From: Thermoplasmata archaeon
GTDB taxonomy: Archaea > Thermoplasmatota > Thermoplasmata > Lutacidiplasmatales > UBA184
NCBI GenBank assembly: GCA_030037855.1
Contig: JASHPY010000061.1
Span: 1-39,942 of the forward strand
Length of the DNA stretch: 39,942 nucleotides
Direction of reading: 5' to 3'
Below the pieces are notes generated by a model. That model had not been told where the DNA came from and searched no databases. It worked only from the letters and a program-made list of their open reading frames with translations. Made by a program: the position numbers and the translations under genes. Of the stretch, positions 23,412-31,868 are shown in pieces; position 1 is the first letter of the stretch; each line of letters starts with the position of its first letter.

Positions 23412-23762
23412 TCAGCGGCCGTCGGGCCGGGCCGCTCCCCGTCGCGGCCGGGCCTCGGGCGCCGCCGGGAAGAACGCTTGCCACGCGGGGAGCAACGCTT
23501 CCCGGCGCTCGGCGCCGGCTTCGGCCCGACCGCGCTTACCGAACAACGGGTCGTGCGTGTCGCGCACCTCCCGGAGAAACTCCGCCGGGTTCGCGCTCGC
23601 CTTCTCGAACCCGTAGAGGATCAGCTGGCGGAGGAAGCTCGATTGGCCCCGCCAGCCGATGCGCCGGCGGACCGCAGGATTCAGGTGCCGCTTCGCGAGC
23701 CGCCAGACCTCGTTCGTCGTTCGATGGTCGCGCGCCGAGAGGCCGATCATTACCTGAGGCAT
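23412..23762 (-). CDS. Small protein of unknown function
   Basis: A 116-residue basic protein I do not recognise. A central amphipathic stretch reads S-S-F-L-R-Q-L-I-L-Y-G-F-E-K-A-S, followed by an acidic P-A-E-F-L-R-E-V-R-D-T segment. The C-terminus is Ala/Pro/Arg-rich. The N-terminus M-P-Q-V-M-I-G-L-S has an alternative ATG at 23750. A ribbon-helix-helix-like DNA-binding protein is conceivable from its size and charge but no motif supports it firmly. The ATG at 23762 is 34 bases from GCTAAATCAG (23791-23800), a plausible TATA element. It is followed by arcS on the same strand. The arcS N-terminal frame runs directly on from its end. Confidence 0.6.
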   Translation of the reverse strand: MPQVMIGLSARDHRTTNEVWRLAKRHLNPAVRRRIGWRGQSSFLRQLILYGFEKASANPAEFLREVRDTHDPLFGKRGRAEAGAERREALLPAWQAFFPAAPEARPRRGAARPDGR

Positions 23763-23790
23763 AGGACCCGAAAACCGGCCACCCGGACCG

Positions 23791-23800
23791 CTGATTTAGC
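23791..23800 (-). promoter_or_regulatory. TATA-like patch for the 23412-23762 gene
   Basis: The minus strand reads GCTAAATCAG, located 29-38 bases before the ATG at 23762 and in the 55-base gap after ubiA. It may drive the unknown gene, arcS and tRNA-Val together. Confidence 0.5.
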
Positions 23801-23817
23801 GCGTTCGGGCCCCGCGA

Positions 23818-24720
23818 TCATAGGATACCGTGCGCCCATCCCCCTAGACCGATCGGGAAGAACAGCGCGAGGACGACCCCCACGAGGTAGATCGCGCCGA
23901 GCGCGAAGTGGCGCTCGAACGGTACCCGGGTGCGCGTGGGTTCGCGCAGGAGCGCCGCGTCGGTCACGGCCGCGATCCCCGCGATCGCGAGGAGGGCGAC
24001 AAAGTAGGCGACGGTTAACCCGATCGCGAGCCCGAACAGCGCGAGCAGGGCGAGCGCGAGGCCGTGGAGCACCGGAACGAGCCGAGCCGAGCGTTCCGGT
24101 CCGAGGCGGACCGGCACCGAGAACAGGCCGAGCTCCCGATCGCTCGCGAGGTCCCCGAGACTGTGGACGGTCTCGAACGCGGTGCCCCACGCGAGGAGGC
24201 CCCCGACCGCGAAGAGGACCGGAACCGGCAGCGTCCCTTCGACCGCGATGTAGATCGCCGCCGGCGTGATCGCTTCGACGAGGCCGAGGAAGGCGGTGGT
24301 GAACGTCGTCACGCGCTTCGTGTAGCTGTAGCCAAGGATCAGCGCGATCGCGACCGGCGCGAGGACGAACGCGAGCGGGTTGAGGAAGAAGGCGCACGCG
24401 ACGAGGACCACCGCGTTCGCGGCACAGAACCCGAGGGCGAAGCCGGGGGAGGCACGCCCGGACGCGAGCAGTCGGCCGCGCGTGCGCGGATTGCGCGCGT
24501 CCAGGGTCCGGTCGGCCCAGCGGTTGAAGCTGTGCCCGGCGTTCCGGGCGGCGACGAACGCGATCACGACGAGCGCGAACGTCCGCAGGTCCGGTAGGCC
24601 GTGCGCGGCGAGGAGGAGGAACGCGAGGGCGAACGGGAGGTTCAGGCCAAGGTTCTGGATCTCGAGGAACCTCCCGAGCTCCTTCGCCGGCGGCGCCGGC
24701 GAGACCGCGCGGCCGGTCAC
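23818..24720 (-). CDS. UbiA-family prenyltransferase (menaquinone-type)
   Basis: A 300-residue integral membrane prenyltransferase with 8-9 hydrophobic segments. The first Asp-rich motif reads N-R-W-A-D-R-T-L-D-A-R-N (about residues 60-75), and the second S-L-G-D-L-A-S-D-R-E-L-G (about 175-190). Both match UbiA enzymes that attach a polyprenyl chain to an aromatic ring. The basic stretch P-R-T-R-G-R after the first motif is typical. It starts with GTG, sharing GTGA with the ubiD stop, so the two are translationally coupled. With UbiD this pair looks like late steps of futalosine-route menaquinone synthesis (MqnP and MqnL). The substrate is inferred. A digeranylgeranylglyceryl-phosphate synthase is less likely because of this neighbour. 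Confidence 0.9.
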   Translation of the reverse strand: MTGRAVSPAPPAKELGRFLEIQNLGLNLPFALAFLLLAAHGLPDLRTFALVVIAFVAARNAGHSFNRWADRTLDARNPRTRGRLLASGRASPGFALGFCAANAVVLVACAFFLNPLAFVLAPVAIALILGYSYTKRVTTFTTAFLGLVEAITPAAIYIAVEGTLPVPVLFAVGGLLAWGTAFETVHSLGDLASDRELGLFSVPVRLGPERSARLVPVLHGLALALLALFGLAIGLTVAYFVALLAIAGIAAVTDAALLREPTRTRVPFERHFALGAIYLVGVVLALFFPIGLGGWAHGIL

Positions 24721-26198
24721 CGGACGGACCGGCCGAGGAGCCGGGCGAGCACCGGATCGGCCCGGATCGCCTCCTCGGCCGCTCGCACCGCCGCCGGCTC
24801 CGAGCGGATCTCCTCCGGCCACGGGCGGGGGAACCCGTCTTCCGGCCGCTTGCGGGTCGCGTCGATCCCGACCTTCCCGCCGAGGTTCGGCACGGGGTTC
24901 GAGATCGAGAGCTGGTCGACCGGCCCCTGGGAGAGTTCGAGGTCGCGCCCCGGGTCGGCCTGGAGCCCGACCCGGTAGAGCACCTCGGAGAGGTCGTGGA
25001 CGTCGACGTCGCCGTCGACGACGATGAGGTACCGGACGAACATCATCTGCCCGAGCCCCCAGAGCGCGTGCATCACCTTGCGTGGCTGGTCCGGGTACGA
25101 CTTCTGGATCGAGACGACGCCGACGTTGATGAACAGGCCCGGGACCGGCAGGTCCATGTCGACGATCTCGGGCAGGACGAGCCGGACGACCGGCAGGAAC
25201 ACCCGCTCGACCGCCTTCCCGAGCACGGCGTCCTCGGTCGGCGGCTTCCCCGTGACGGTCGTGAGGTAGACCGGTTCGGCGCGGTGGGTCACCCGGGTGA
25301 CGTGGAAGACGGGAAACGGCTCGGGGGCGGAGTAGTAGCCGGTGTGGTCTCCGAACGGCCCCTCGACGCGCCGCTCCGTCGGGTCGACGTACCCCTCGAG
25401 CACGATCTCCGCCTGCGCGGGCACCTCGAGGTCGACCGACCGACCCTTGACGAGCTCGAGCGGTTCCGACCGAAGGAAGCTCGCGAAGACGAAGTTCGAG
25501 ATCCCCTCGGGCACCGGCGCGAGCCCCGAGAAGACGGTCGCCGGGTCGACGCCGATCACCGCGGCGACCGGCATCCGCTCGCCGCGCGCGGCCCACTTGC
25601 GGTAGTTGTTCGCCCCGACCCGGTGGACCTGGAAGTGCATCCCGAGCGTGTCGGGGCCGTACTGCTGGAGCCGGTAGATGCCGGTGTGCGGCTCGCCGGT
25701 GTCGGGGTCGGAGGTGATCACGATCGGGAACGTGATCGTCCGTCCCCCGTCCTTCGGCCAGCACTTGAGGATCGGGAGCCGGTCGAGGTCGACCGTCGGT
25801 TCCTCGACCTCCTGGCACGGTCCCGATCGGACGCGCTTCGGCGCGAGCGAACGGAGGGTCGAGAGCGTCTCGATCGTCCCCGAGAGGTCCCGGACCGCGC
25901 CGAGAACACCCGCGGGCGGTCGGAGGCGGACGAGCCGCGAGATCCGCTCCGCGACCGAGTCGACGTCGGGCGCGTCGAGCGCGAGCGCGATCCGCCGCGG
26001 CGATCCGAGGAGGTTCGTCACGACCGGCATCGAGGCCCCGGGGACGTGGTCGAAGCGGAGGGCGGGTCCGTCGGCGGCGAGCACGCGCTGGGTGACCTCC
26101 GTGATCTCGAGGTCCCGCGACACCGGGCGAGAGACCCGCACGAGGTCGCCCGCGGACTCGAGGCGCGCGAGGAACTCCCCCAGGCTCCGGAACGTCAC
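24717..26198 (-). CDS. ubiD: UbiD-family decarboxylase
   Basis: A 493-residue prenylated-FMN-dependent decarboxylase, cytoplasmic. Family motifs are present in order: L-P-I-L-K-C-W-P-K-D-G-G-R near residue 160, I-V-I-T-S-D-P-D-T-G after it, then G-M-H-F-Q-V-H-R-V-G-A-N-N-Y and the catalytic E-G-P-F-G-D-H-T-G-Y-Y at about 285-295. C-terminal sequence V-V-D-G-D-V-D-V-H-D and N-L-G-G-K-V-G-I-D-A-T also match. No flavin prenyltransferase UbiX is in the window. GTG at 26198 follows the TATA box at 26221-26230 by 27 bases, so it is chosen over the upstream in-frame start at 26249. It overlaps ubiA by 4 bases. Confidence 0.95.
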   Translation of the reverse strand: MTFRSLGEFLARLESAGDLVRVSRPVSRDLEITEVTQRVLAADGPALRFDHVPGASMPVVTNLLGSPRRIALALDAPDVDSVAERISRLVRLRPPAGVLGAVRDLSGTIETLSTLRSLAPKRVRSGPCQEVEEPTVDLDRLPILKCWPKDGGRTITFPIVITSDPDTGEPHTGIYRLQQYGPDTLGMHFQVHRVGANNYRKWAARGERMPVAAVIGVDPATVFSGLAPVPEGISNFVFASFLRSEPLELVKGRSVDLEVPAQAEIVLEGYVDPTERRVEGPFGDHTGYYSAPEPFPVFHVTRVTHRAEPVYLTTVTGKPPTEDAVLGKAVERVFLPVVRLVLPEIVDMDLPVPGLFINVGVVSIQKSYPDQPRKVMHALWGLGQMMFVRYLIVVDGDVDVHDLSEVLYRVGLQADPGRDLELSQGPVDQLSISNPVPNLGGKVGIDATRKRPEDGFPRPWPEEIRSEPAAVRAAEEAIRADPVLARLLGRSVR

Positions 26199-26220
26199 GG
26201 GCGCGAGCGAGCCGACCGCC

Positions 26221-26230
26221 TTATTTAACG
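26221..26230 (-). promoter_or_regulatory. TATA box of ubiD-ubiA
   Basis: The minus strand reads CGTTAAATAA, a good TATA match with its centre 27 bases from the GTG at 26198, consistent with a leaderless message. Confidence 0.75.
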
Positions 26231-26252
26231 GGCGGAACCCCCGGAGCACAGG

Positions 26253-26262
26253 TTCATATCGG
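26253..26262 (+). promoter_or_regulatory. TATA-like box for the Bat-type regulator
   Basis: TTCATATCGG is centred 28 bases before the ATG at 26285. With the ubiD TATA box it makes a compact divergent promoter region of about 85 bases. Confidence 0.6.
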
Positions 26263-26284
26263 AACCTCGGCTCCGCGCGGCCCG

Positions 26285-27013
26285 ATGCAGTCCGTCACGC
26301 TCGAGTTCCGCTCCGAGGACCTCACGCTCCTCGGCATCCTCCCGCCCGGCCTGTTCGCGAAGTACGAGGAGATCGAGCTGATCGAGACCCTCCGGCTCGA
26401 GCAGGGTTGGCGGCTCCAGCTGCTGCGGGTGCGCCGGCGCGGTCCCCTGCGCACGGCCGGCGAGCTCGAGCGCGAGTCGCGCCGGATCCGCTCCCTCTAC
26501 GGGCTCGAGAGCTTCGAACTGGTCGAGCGCCGGCCCCGGACGCGGGACTACATCCTCCTCGTGCGCCAGCGCAACCCCGAGCGACTTCGCCGCCTCCTCT
26601 CCCTGGCCGGAGGTGAGATCGCCCCGACCGCGCCGTTCCGCCTCGACGCCGAACGGGTCGTCGCGTCGTTCCGCGGCGAGGAACGGGCACTCCGTCGCGT
26701 CCTGAAGCGGCTCGACCGCGAGGAGTTCCCGTATCGCATCGTGCGCGCCTCGGGCCGGCCGTTCGGCCCAGGGGCCATGTCACCGCTCCTCACCCCGCTC
26801 CAGGCGAAGCTCCTCGCCCGGGCGTGGGTCCTCGGATACTACGCCGTCCCGCGTCGGATCACGCTGACGCGGATCGCTCGCCAGACCGGCCGCAGTGCGA
26901 CCGGTCTCGGGAAGGTCCTCCGGCGGGCTGAGGGCCGTCTCGTCGCGCGCTGGCTCGCCACCGAGGGGGGCCCGGCGGCGGAGCCGGACCTTTCGACCGC
27001 TCGGGAAGCGTAA
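26285..27013 (+). CDS. Bat-type HTH-10 transcriptional regulator
   Basis: A 242-residue protein related to the bacterio-opsin activator family. The C-terminal HTH-10 domain (about 168-225) reads L-T-P-L-Q-A-K-L-L-A-R-A-W, L-G-Y-Y-A-V-P-R-R-I and I-A-R-Q-T-G-R-S-A-T-G-L-G, matching this family. The N-terminal 160 residues have mixed strands and helices, with V-T-L-E-F at the start, as in other Bat-like proteins with a small ligand- or signal-binding region, but no PAS or GAF motif is evident. It is divergently arranged with ubiD, which may make ubiDA a target; this is inference. The ATG at 26285 is set by the TATA box 28 bases upstream. Confidence 0.88.
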   Translation: MQSVTLEFRSEDLTLLGILPPGLFAKYEEIELIETLRLEQGWRLQLLRVRRRGPLRTAGELERESRRIRSLYGLESFELVERRPRTRDYILLVRQRNPERLRRLLSLAGGEIAPTAPFRLDAERVVASFRGEERALRRVLKRLDREEFPYRIVRASGRPFGPGAMSPLLTPLQAKLLARAWVLGYYAVPRRITLTRIARQTGRSATGLGKVLRRAEGRLVARWLATEGGPAAEPDLSTAREA

Positions 27014-27016
27014 AGA
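27009..27016 (+). promoter_or_regulatory. TATA-like patch for dut
   Basis: CGTAAAGA is centred 26 bases before the GTG at 27039 and overlaps the stop of the preceding gene. It would give dut a leaderless transcript of its own. Confidence 0.5.
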
Positions 27017-27038
27017 GAGCGCCCTCCTCGGCACGGCC

Positions 27039-27482
27039 GTGCCGCGTCCGGGCCGGACGATCCGCGTGGAGCGCGTCGCCGACCTACCGGAGGCGCCGCT
27101 CCCGGCCCGCGCGACCCTCGGCTCGGCGTGCTTCGACCTGGCGGCCGCGGAAACGACGGAACTCACTCGCGCGCGCGTCACGCTCGTACGCACCGGGCTG
27201 CGGCTGCGCGCGCCCCCGGGGACGTTCCTCGAGGTCCGGCCGAGGAGCGGGCTCAGCTCGCGCGGGGTCCTCATGGTCAACGCGCCGGGAACGATCGATC
27301 GGGACTTCGCGGGCGAGGTCCGGGTGCCGATGACCTACCTGTTCGACGGCGCGTACGAGATCCGGGCCGGCGACCGGATCGGGCAGGTCCGCCTGGTCGA
27401 GGACCGCCCGGCGGAGTTCCGTCGGGGCCGGGTCCGGGCGGTCGCCTCCCGCTCCGGCGGCTTCGGGAGCACGGGTCGCTAG
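27039..27482 (+). CDS. dut: dUTP diphosphatase
   Basis: A 147-residue trimeric-type dUTPase that hydrolyses dUTP to dUMP and keeps uracil out of DNA. Five motifs are visible: 1 G-S-A-C-F-D-L-A, 2 R-P-R-S-G-L-S-S-R-G, 3 G-T-I-D-R-D-F-A-G-E-V, 4 G-D-R-I-G-Q, 5 S-G-G-F-G-S-T-G-R at the very C-terminus. The length is normal. The GTG at 27039 is supported by the TATA patch 26 bases upstream and by the N-terminus I-R-V-E-R-V, which begins the fold. It may be distinguished from bifunctional dCTP deaminase-dUTPase by the complete motif 5. Its TAG stop shares CTAG with the convergent helicase gene. Confidence 0.96.
   Translation: MPRPGRTIRVERVADLPEAPLPARATLGSACFDLAAAETTELTRARVTLVRTGLRLRAPPGTFLEVRPRSGLSSRGVLMVNAPGTIDRDFAGEVRVPMTYLFDGAYEIRAGDRIGQVRLVEDRPAEFRRGRVRAVASRSGGFGSTGR
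27479..27482. other. Shared CTAG: overlapping stops of dut and helicase genes
   Basis: The plus-strand TAG of dut is 27480-27482. The minus-strand TAG of the helicase gene is read from 27481 to 27479. Confidence 0.95.
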
Positions 27483-29080
27483 CCGGACTCCGAGAGCGTC
27501 GTCTGGACGGTCTTCGGGCGCGGCGGCGCGAGCCCCCGGCCGGCGGCGGCGTCGGACTCGACCTGCTCGAGCATCGCGTGCATCCGACGCTCGCGACTCG
27601 AGGCCGCGCGCTGGAGGCCCACGTCCCGCGTCCCCTCCGCGACCAGCACGAGCACGCGGCCGGTCCGGGCCCGACCGGTGCGTCCGCGGCGCTGGATCGT
27701 CCGGATCACGTCCGGGATCGGCTCGTAGAAGACGACCAGGTCGGTCGCGGGGATGTCGAGCCCCTCCTCGGCCACCGACGTGGCGACGAGCACGTTCACC
27801 CGCCCCGACCGGAACCCGTCCAGCAGTTCGACCTGCCCGCGCTGGGAGATGCCGGCGTCCGCGCCGTGCGTCGCCTGGCCGACGAACCGCGCCGGCCGGA
27901 CCCCGGGGTCGCGGAGCTGCTCGAGCTCCTCGACCAGTCGGTCGACCGTTCCTCGGTACTGCGCGAAGACGATGACGCGCGCCTCGGGTTTCCGATGCAG
28001 CTCCTCGGTGACGATCGCGGCCGCTCGGGCGAGCTTCGGATGCTCGATCGTGAGGCGCGCGAGCCGCGCTCCGACCTCGACCACGTCCGGGTCGGCCAGG
28101 AACGCGCGCTGGGCCGGGGTCATCCGCTTCCCGGCGGCGGGGGTCTGGCGGCGCAGGAACTCCCGAAGCGAGTCGACTCCCTGGCTCTCGATCAGTTCGA
28201 GGGCATGGAGCGCCTTCATCGCGGTGGCCTGGGCGGTGACGGCCTTCCACAGGTTCGGCGCCGGTCCGCTCGGCCCCCGCCCGCCGTCGATCCCGCGGTG
28301 GAGCACGGCCCCGACGTCGAGCAGCGTGCGTCGACTGACGTCGGCACCGCTCACGAGTCCGAGGGAGCGCAGGACGTCGATGGGTCGCTGGACGGCCGCG
28401 CGCAGTCGGATCGCGAGGTCCCGTACCTCCGGCGGGACCGGCACCTCGACCGTCTCCACCCCGATCCCGTGGATGTACGGCACGACGTCCGGTGAGCGGT
28501 CGGTGCGGTACTCGAACCGCTCGATCCCGAGATGGTTCCAGACCTCGCGGATCCGCGCGAGGCTCCCGCCGGGGGAGGCGGTCATGGCGAGGACCCTCGC
28601 CCCGGCACGCTCCCGGTTCGCCTCGGCGATCGCGACGTACGGATAGTCACCGACCGCGCGGTGGGCCTCGTCGAAGACGATCCGCGAGAACGTCGAGAGC
28701 GGGAACCCTCCCTCCGCGAGGTCGTTGGCGATCACCTGGGGGGTCGCGACCACGACCTGCGGGGGGTGGAGGAGGTCGGCGCGGCGTTCGGGCGGGATCG
28801 CCCCGGTGAGCGCGAGCGGCTCGGGCGCAAAGAGGGCGGCGGCGACGCTGCGGGCGTGCTGGACCACGAGGGGGCGGGTCGGGGCGAGGAAGAGGATCGA
28901 TCGCGTCGGCTCGCGCAGGAGCTCTTCGGCGATGACGCGGAGCGCGATCGCGGTCTTGCCGAGCCCCGTCGGGAGGACGACCAGCGTGTTGTGCGCGAGC
29001 GCGGTGGCGGCGATCCGCTCCTGGTAGAGACGGTCCTCGAGCGCGCCGGGGCGGATCCGGGGGTGCTCGACGGTCGCCAT
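27479..29080 (-). CDS. hef: Hef/FANCM-type superfamily 2 helicase without nuclease domain
   Basis: A 533-residue DEAH helicase similar to the helicase half of archaeal Hef, which remodels stalled replication forks. Walker A is P-T-G-L-G-K-T at 37-43. Motif II reads D-E-A-H, motif III M-T-A-S-P-G. The second RecA domain has V-A-T-S-V-A-E-E-G-L-D-I and motif VI Q-R-R-G-R-T-G-R. An inserted helical region (about 230-330) between the domains is typical of Hef. The XPF-type nuclease and HhH domains of full-length Hef are absent, as in some Thermoplasmata. The end K-T-V-Q-T-T-L-S-E-S resembles a weak PCNA-interacting peptide. The ATG at 29080 is 39 bases from a TATA-like CTTTATTAC shared with the divergent gene at 29144. 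Confidence 0.92.
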   Translation of the reverse strand: MATVEHPRIRPGALEDRLYQERIAATALAHNTLVVLPTGLGKTAIALRVIAEELLREPTRSILFLAPTRPLVVQHARSVAAALFAPEPLALTGAIPPERRADLLHPPQVVVATPQVIANDLAEGGFPLSTFSRIVFDEAHRAVGDYPYVAIAEANRERAGARVLAMTASPGGSLARIREVWNHLGIERFEYRTDRSPDVVPYIHGIGVETVEVPVPPEVRDLAIRLRAAVQRPIDVLRSLGLVSGADVSRRTLLDVGAVLHRGIDGGRGPSGPAPNLWKAVTAQATAMKALHALELIESQGVDSLREFLRRQTPAAGKRMTPAQRAFLADPDVVEVGARLARLTIEHPKLARAAAIVTEELHRKPEARVIVFAQYRGTVDRLVEELEQLRDPGVRPARFVGQATHGADAGISQRGQVELLDGFRSGRVNVLVATSVAEEGLDIPATDLVVFYEPIPDVIRTIQRRGRTGRARTGRVLVLVAEGTRDVGLQRAASSRERRMHAMLEQVESDAAAGRGLAPPRPKTVQTTLSESG

Positions 29081-29112
29081 CGGCGGGACGTTCGGGGGTC
29101 GGGAGCGGGTGC

Positions 29113-29123
29113 GGCTTTATTAC
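29113..29123. promoter_or_regulatory. Shared A/T box between helicase and glycosyltransferase genes
   Basis: GGCTTTATTAC reads as a TATA-like element in both directions. It is 26 bases from the ATG at 29144 on the plus strand and 39 bases from the ATG at 29080 on the minus strand. Confidence 0.6.
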
Positions 29124-29143
29124 GGGGGGTCTACGCGAGCCCG

Positions 29144-30286
29144 ATGTTCCCGCTCTGGGCGACCGTCGTACTCCTCGCCGCCGCGGCCCTCGTCCTCGTG
29201 TACCAGGGCGCGGCGATCCTCCTCGCCTACCTGCTCGTACGGTTCGGACCGGCCCCGCCGGACCCCGCGACCCTCGGACGGGGCCACGTCTCGGTCGTGA
29301 TCGCCGCGCGGAACGAGGAGGACGACCTCGGCCCGACCCTCGACGGGATCCTCGCGCAGGACTACCCCGACCTCGACGTCGTGGTCGTCGACGGGGGTTC
29401 GACCGACCGGACCCGGGAGGTCGCGGCCGCGCGCGGTCCCCGCGTGCGCTGCATTACCGAGCCCCCGCTCCCTCCGGGGTGGATCGGGAAGAGCTGGGCG
29501 TGCTGGACCGGCGTCCACGCGACCGACGGGCCGTGGCTCCTGTTCCTCGACGCAGATGTGCGGACGGACCCGGCGGCGGTGCGGACCGTGCTCGCGTGGG
29601 CGGTCCAAGAGAACGCCGACCTCGCGACGATCGGTGTCCAGGTCGAGATGGTCGGCTTCTGGGAGCGGCTGATCCTCCCGCTGTTCGTGCAGCGAGCGCT
29701 CCTGTACTACCGCCCCCCGCGGTTCGACCGCCCCGGTCGGCGGTCCGCGCTGAACAACGGGCAGTTCTGGCTCACGCGGCGGAGCACGTACGACTCGATG
29801 GGCGGTCACGAGGCCGTCCGCGGGAACCTGATCGAGGACGTCGCGATCGCCCGACGGTTCCGGGACGCCGGCCTCCGGGTCCGGTTCGCGTGGGCGCCGT
29901 CGCTCGGCCGGACGCGGATGTACCGCGATCGGAAGGAGATGTTCGAGGGGTTGCTGAAGAACGTCCACGGTGTCGACTTCTCCTCCGCGCGGCAGCTCGG
30001 CCTGGTGCTGACGCTGTTCGGGGGGTACCTTCTCCCGCTCGGGCTGCTGCCGCTCGGCCTCGCGGTCGCGAGCCTCCCCCTCATCGCCGTCGGGGCGTTC
30101 CTCTACATCGCGCTGTTCGGCAAGCAGGTCGCGTTCTCCGCGACCCTCGGGGCGCCGTGGGCGTACGGGCTCCTCTACCCGATCGGCATCGCGTGGTACA
30201 TCGACCTCGCCGCGACGTCGCTCATCCGGGGCGTGCGGCGCGTGCCCGTGACGTGGAAGGGTCGGCCGTACTCCGTGCGGCCCTAG
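29144..30286 (+). CDS. Membrane-anchored family 2 glycosyltransferase
   Basis: A 380-residue processive-type glycosyltransferase. Residues 1-32 form an N-terminal membrane anchor (WATVVLLAAAALVLVYQG). The GT-A domain has S-V-V-I-A-A-R-N-E-E at 50-59, D-G-G-S-T-D-R-T at 83-90, a metal-binding D-A-D at 136-138 and a later N-L-I-E-D-V-A-I-A acid motif at about 226-234. Two to three membrane spans close the protein (about 285-355). The layout resembles CrtQ- and HpnI-like enzymes that glycosylate lipids or carotenoids, and the acceptor is unknown. The ATG at 29144 is 26 bases from the shared TATA-like element. The aldehyde dehydrogenase gene follows 45 bases later; CrtQ-type pathways sometimes involve an aldehyde dehydrogenase, but the link is weak. 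Confidence 0.88.
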   Translation: MFPLWATVVLLAAAALVLVYQGAAILLAYLLVRFGPAPPDPATLGRGHVSVVIAARNEEDDLGPTLDGILAQDYPDLDVVVVDGGSTDRTREVAAARGPRVRCITEPPLPPGWIGKSWACWTGVHATDGPWLLFLDADVRTDPAAVRTVLAWAVQENADLATIGVQVEMVGFWERLILPLFVQRALLYYRPPRFDRPGRRSALNNGQFWLTRRSTYDSMGGHEAVRGNLIEDVAIARRFRDAGLRVRFAWAPSLGRTRMYRDRKEMFEGLLKNVHGVDFSSARQLGLVLTLFGGYLLPLGLLPLGLAVASLPLIAVGAFLYIALFGKQVAFSATLGAPWAYGLLYPIGIAWYIDLAATSLIRGVRRVPVTWKGRPYSVRP

Positions 30287-30331
30287 CCCCGCGAAACTCA
30301 AGTGGTCGCCGGTCCTCGAACGACGGAGCCC

Positions 30332-31810
30332 ATGGAGAGCGCGCCCGAGACGACCTACGACCTGCACATCGGGGGCCGCGAGGTCCCGGGCACTCGGGGC
30401 GAGCGGCGTCCGGTCACGGACCCCGCGACCAACCGCCCAATCGCGCGCACCGCGGTCGGAACGCGGGACGACGCCCGCGCCGCGATGGAGTCGGCCGAGC
30501 GAGCGTTCCGGGAATCGAACTGGGCGGCCGACGACGGCGCCCGTCGCGGCCGCGCGCTCGGGAAGCTGGCCGGGCTCGTCGAGGCGAGCGCGGAGCGCCT
30601 TGCGCGCCTCGAGACGCTGAACATGGGGAAGCCGCTCCGCGAGTCCCGAGGGGACGTCGCCTACATCGTCCGGACCCTCGAGTACTTCGCGGGCCTCGCC
30701 GACAAGGTCGAGGGCGAGACGATCCCGGTCCCCGGCCCGCGTCTCGACTACACCCTGCGCGAGCCGCTCGGGGTGACCGTCCACATCGCGCCCTGGAACT
30801 ACCCGCTCCTGCTCGCCGTGCGCTCGGTCGCGCCGGCGCTGGCCGCGGGGAACTCCGTCGTCCTCAAGCCCGCGAGCCTCACGCCGTTGAGCGCGATCGC
30901 CTTCGCCCGGCTCGCGACGGAGGCCGGGCTCCCGGACGGCGTCGTCAACGTCGTGACCGGCGCGGGGGCCGAGGTCGGCGAGGCGCTCGTGAACGACCCC
31001 CGATGCGCCTCCGTCACGCTCACGGGGAGCGGGGAGGTCGGCCGGCGCATCGCCGAGCTGGCCGCCCATCGCTCGATCCCGGCGACGCTCGAGCTCGGCG
31101 GGAAGGGCCCGGTGATCGTCTTCGCCGACGCCGACCTCGATCGGGCGGCGAAGGCGGTCGGCTACGGGATCTTCGGCAACGCCGGTCAGATGTGCTGGGC
31201 TGCGTCGCGCCTGATCGTGCACGAGAGCCTCCGGAGCCCGCTGCTCGAGCGGCTCCGGGGGATCGCGGAGGCGCTGAAGCTCGGACCCGGGGTCGAGGAC
31301 GGGGTCGAGATGGGCCCGCTCGTCTCGAAGGAGCACGCGGCCCGCGTGCTCGAGTACATCGACGTGGCGACGGCGGACGGGGGGTCGGTCGTGACCGGCG
31401 GGACGAAGGTGACCGACGGGCGCCTCGCCGAGGGCAACTTCGTGCGCCCCACGATCCTCGCGGAGGTCCCTCCGAACTCGCGCGCGGTCCGGGAAGAGAT
31501 CTTCGGCCCGGTCCTTTCCGTCTCGTCGTTCGCGGAGACCGAGGAGGCGCTCGCGGCGGCGAACGACACACCGTACGGCCTTCTCGCGGCCGTTTGGACG
31601 CGCGACCTCGGGACCGCGCACACCGTCGCCCGGCGGATCGAGTCCGGGATGGTCGTGGTGAACGAGGCGCCGATGACGTTCCCCCAGACCCCGTTCGGCG
31701 GATTCAAGGGGAGCGGCGTCGGCTTCGAGCAGGGGGCGCGCGCCCTCGAGCCGTTCACGCGACGCAAGAACGTCCTCGTGAACCTCGGCGCCCCGAAGCG
31801 AAAGGGGTAG
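30332..31810 (+). CDS. NAD(P)-dependent aldehyde dehydrogenase
   Basis: A 492-residue aldehyde dehydrogenase superfamily enzyme that oxidises an aldehyde to the acid. The oxyanion-hole asparagine is in P-W-N-Y-P at about 155, the catalytic glutamate in L-E-L-G-G-K at about 254, and the nucleophile in G-Q-M-C-W-A at residue 288. The nucleotide-binding segment T-G-S-G-E-V-G and the end F-G-G-F-K-G-S-G are present. Length and motifs match betaine- or gamma-aminobutyraldehyde-type dehydrogenases, and substrate cannot be fixed. The ATG at 30332 is preferred to the upstream GTG at 30302 because family similarity starts soon after it (Y-D-L-H-I-G-G). A weak A/T patch lies at about 30293-30301. Confidence 0.95.
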   Translation: MESAPETTYDLHIGGREVPGTRGERRPVTDPATNRPIARTAVGTRDDARAAMESAERAFRESNWAADDGARRGRALGKLAGLVEASAERLARLETLNMGKPLRESRGDVAYIVRTLEYFAGLADKVEGETIPVPGPRLDYTLREPLGVTVHIAPWNYPLLLAVRSVAPALAAGNSVVLKPASLTPLSAIAFARLATEAGLPDGVVNVVTGAGAEVGEALVNDPRCASVTLTGSGEVGRRIAELAAHRSIPATLELGGKGPVIVFADADLDRAAKAVGYGIFGNAGQMCWAASRLIVHESLRSPLLERLRGIAEALKLGPGVEDGVEMGPLVSKEHAARVLEYIDVATADGGSVVTGGTKVTDGRLAEGNFVRPTILAEVPPNSRAVREEIFGPVLSVSSFAETEEALAAANDTPYGLLAAVWTRDLGTAHTVARRIESGMVVVNEAPMTFPQTPFGGFKGSGVGFEQGARALEPFTRRKNVLVNLGAPKRKG

Positions 31811-31868
31811 CCCCGTCCCGGGTTCGTACGAAAGCCGAAAAGGAGCCTTCGACGGTCCTCGGGCCGTC

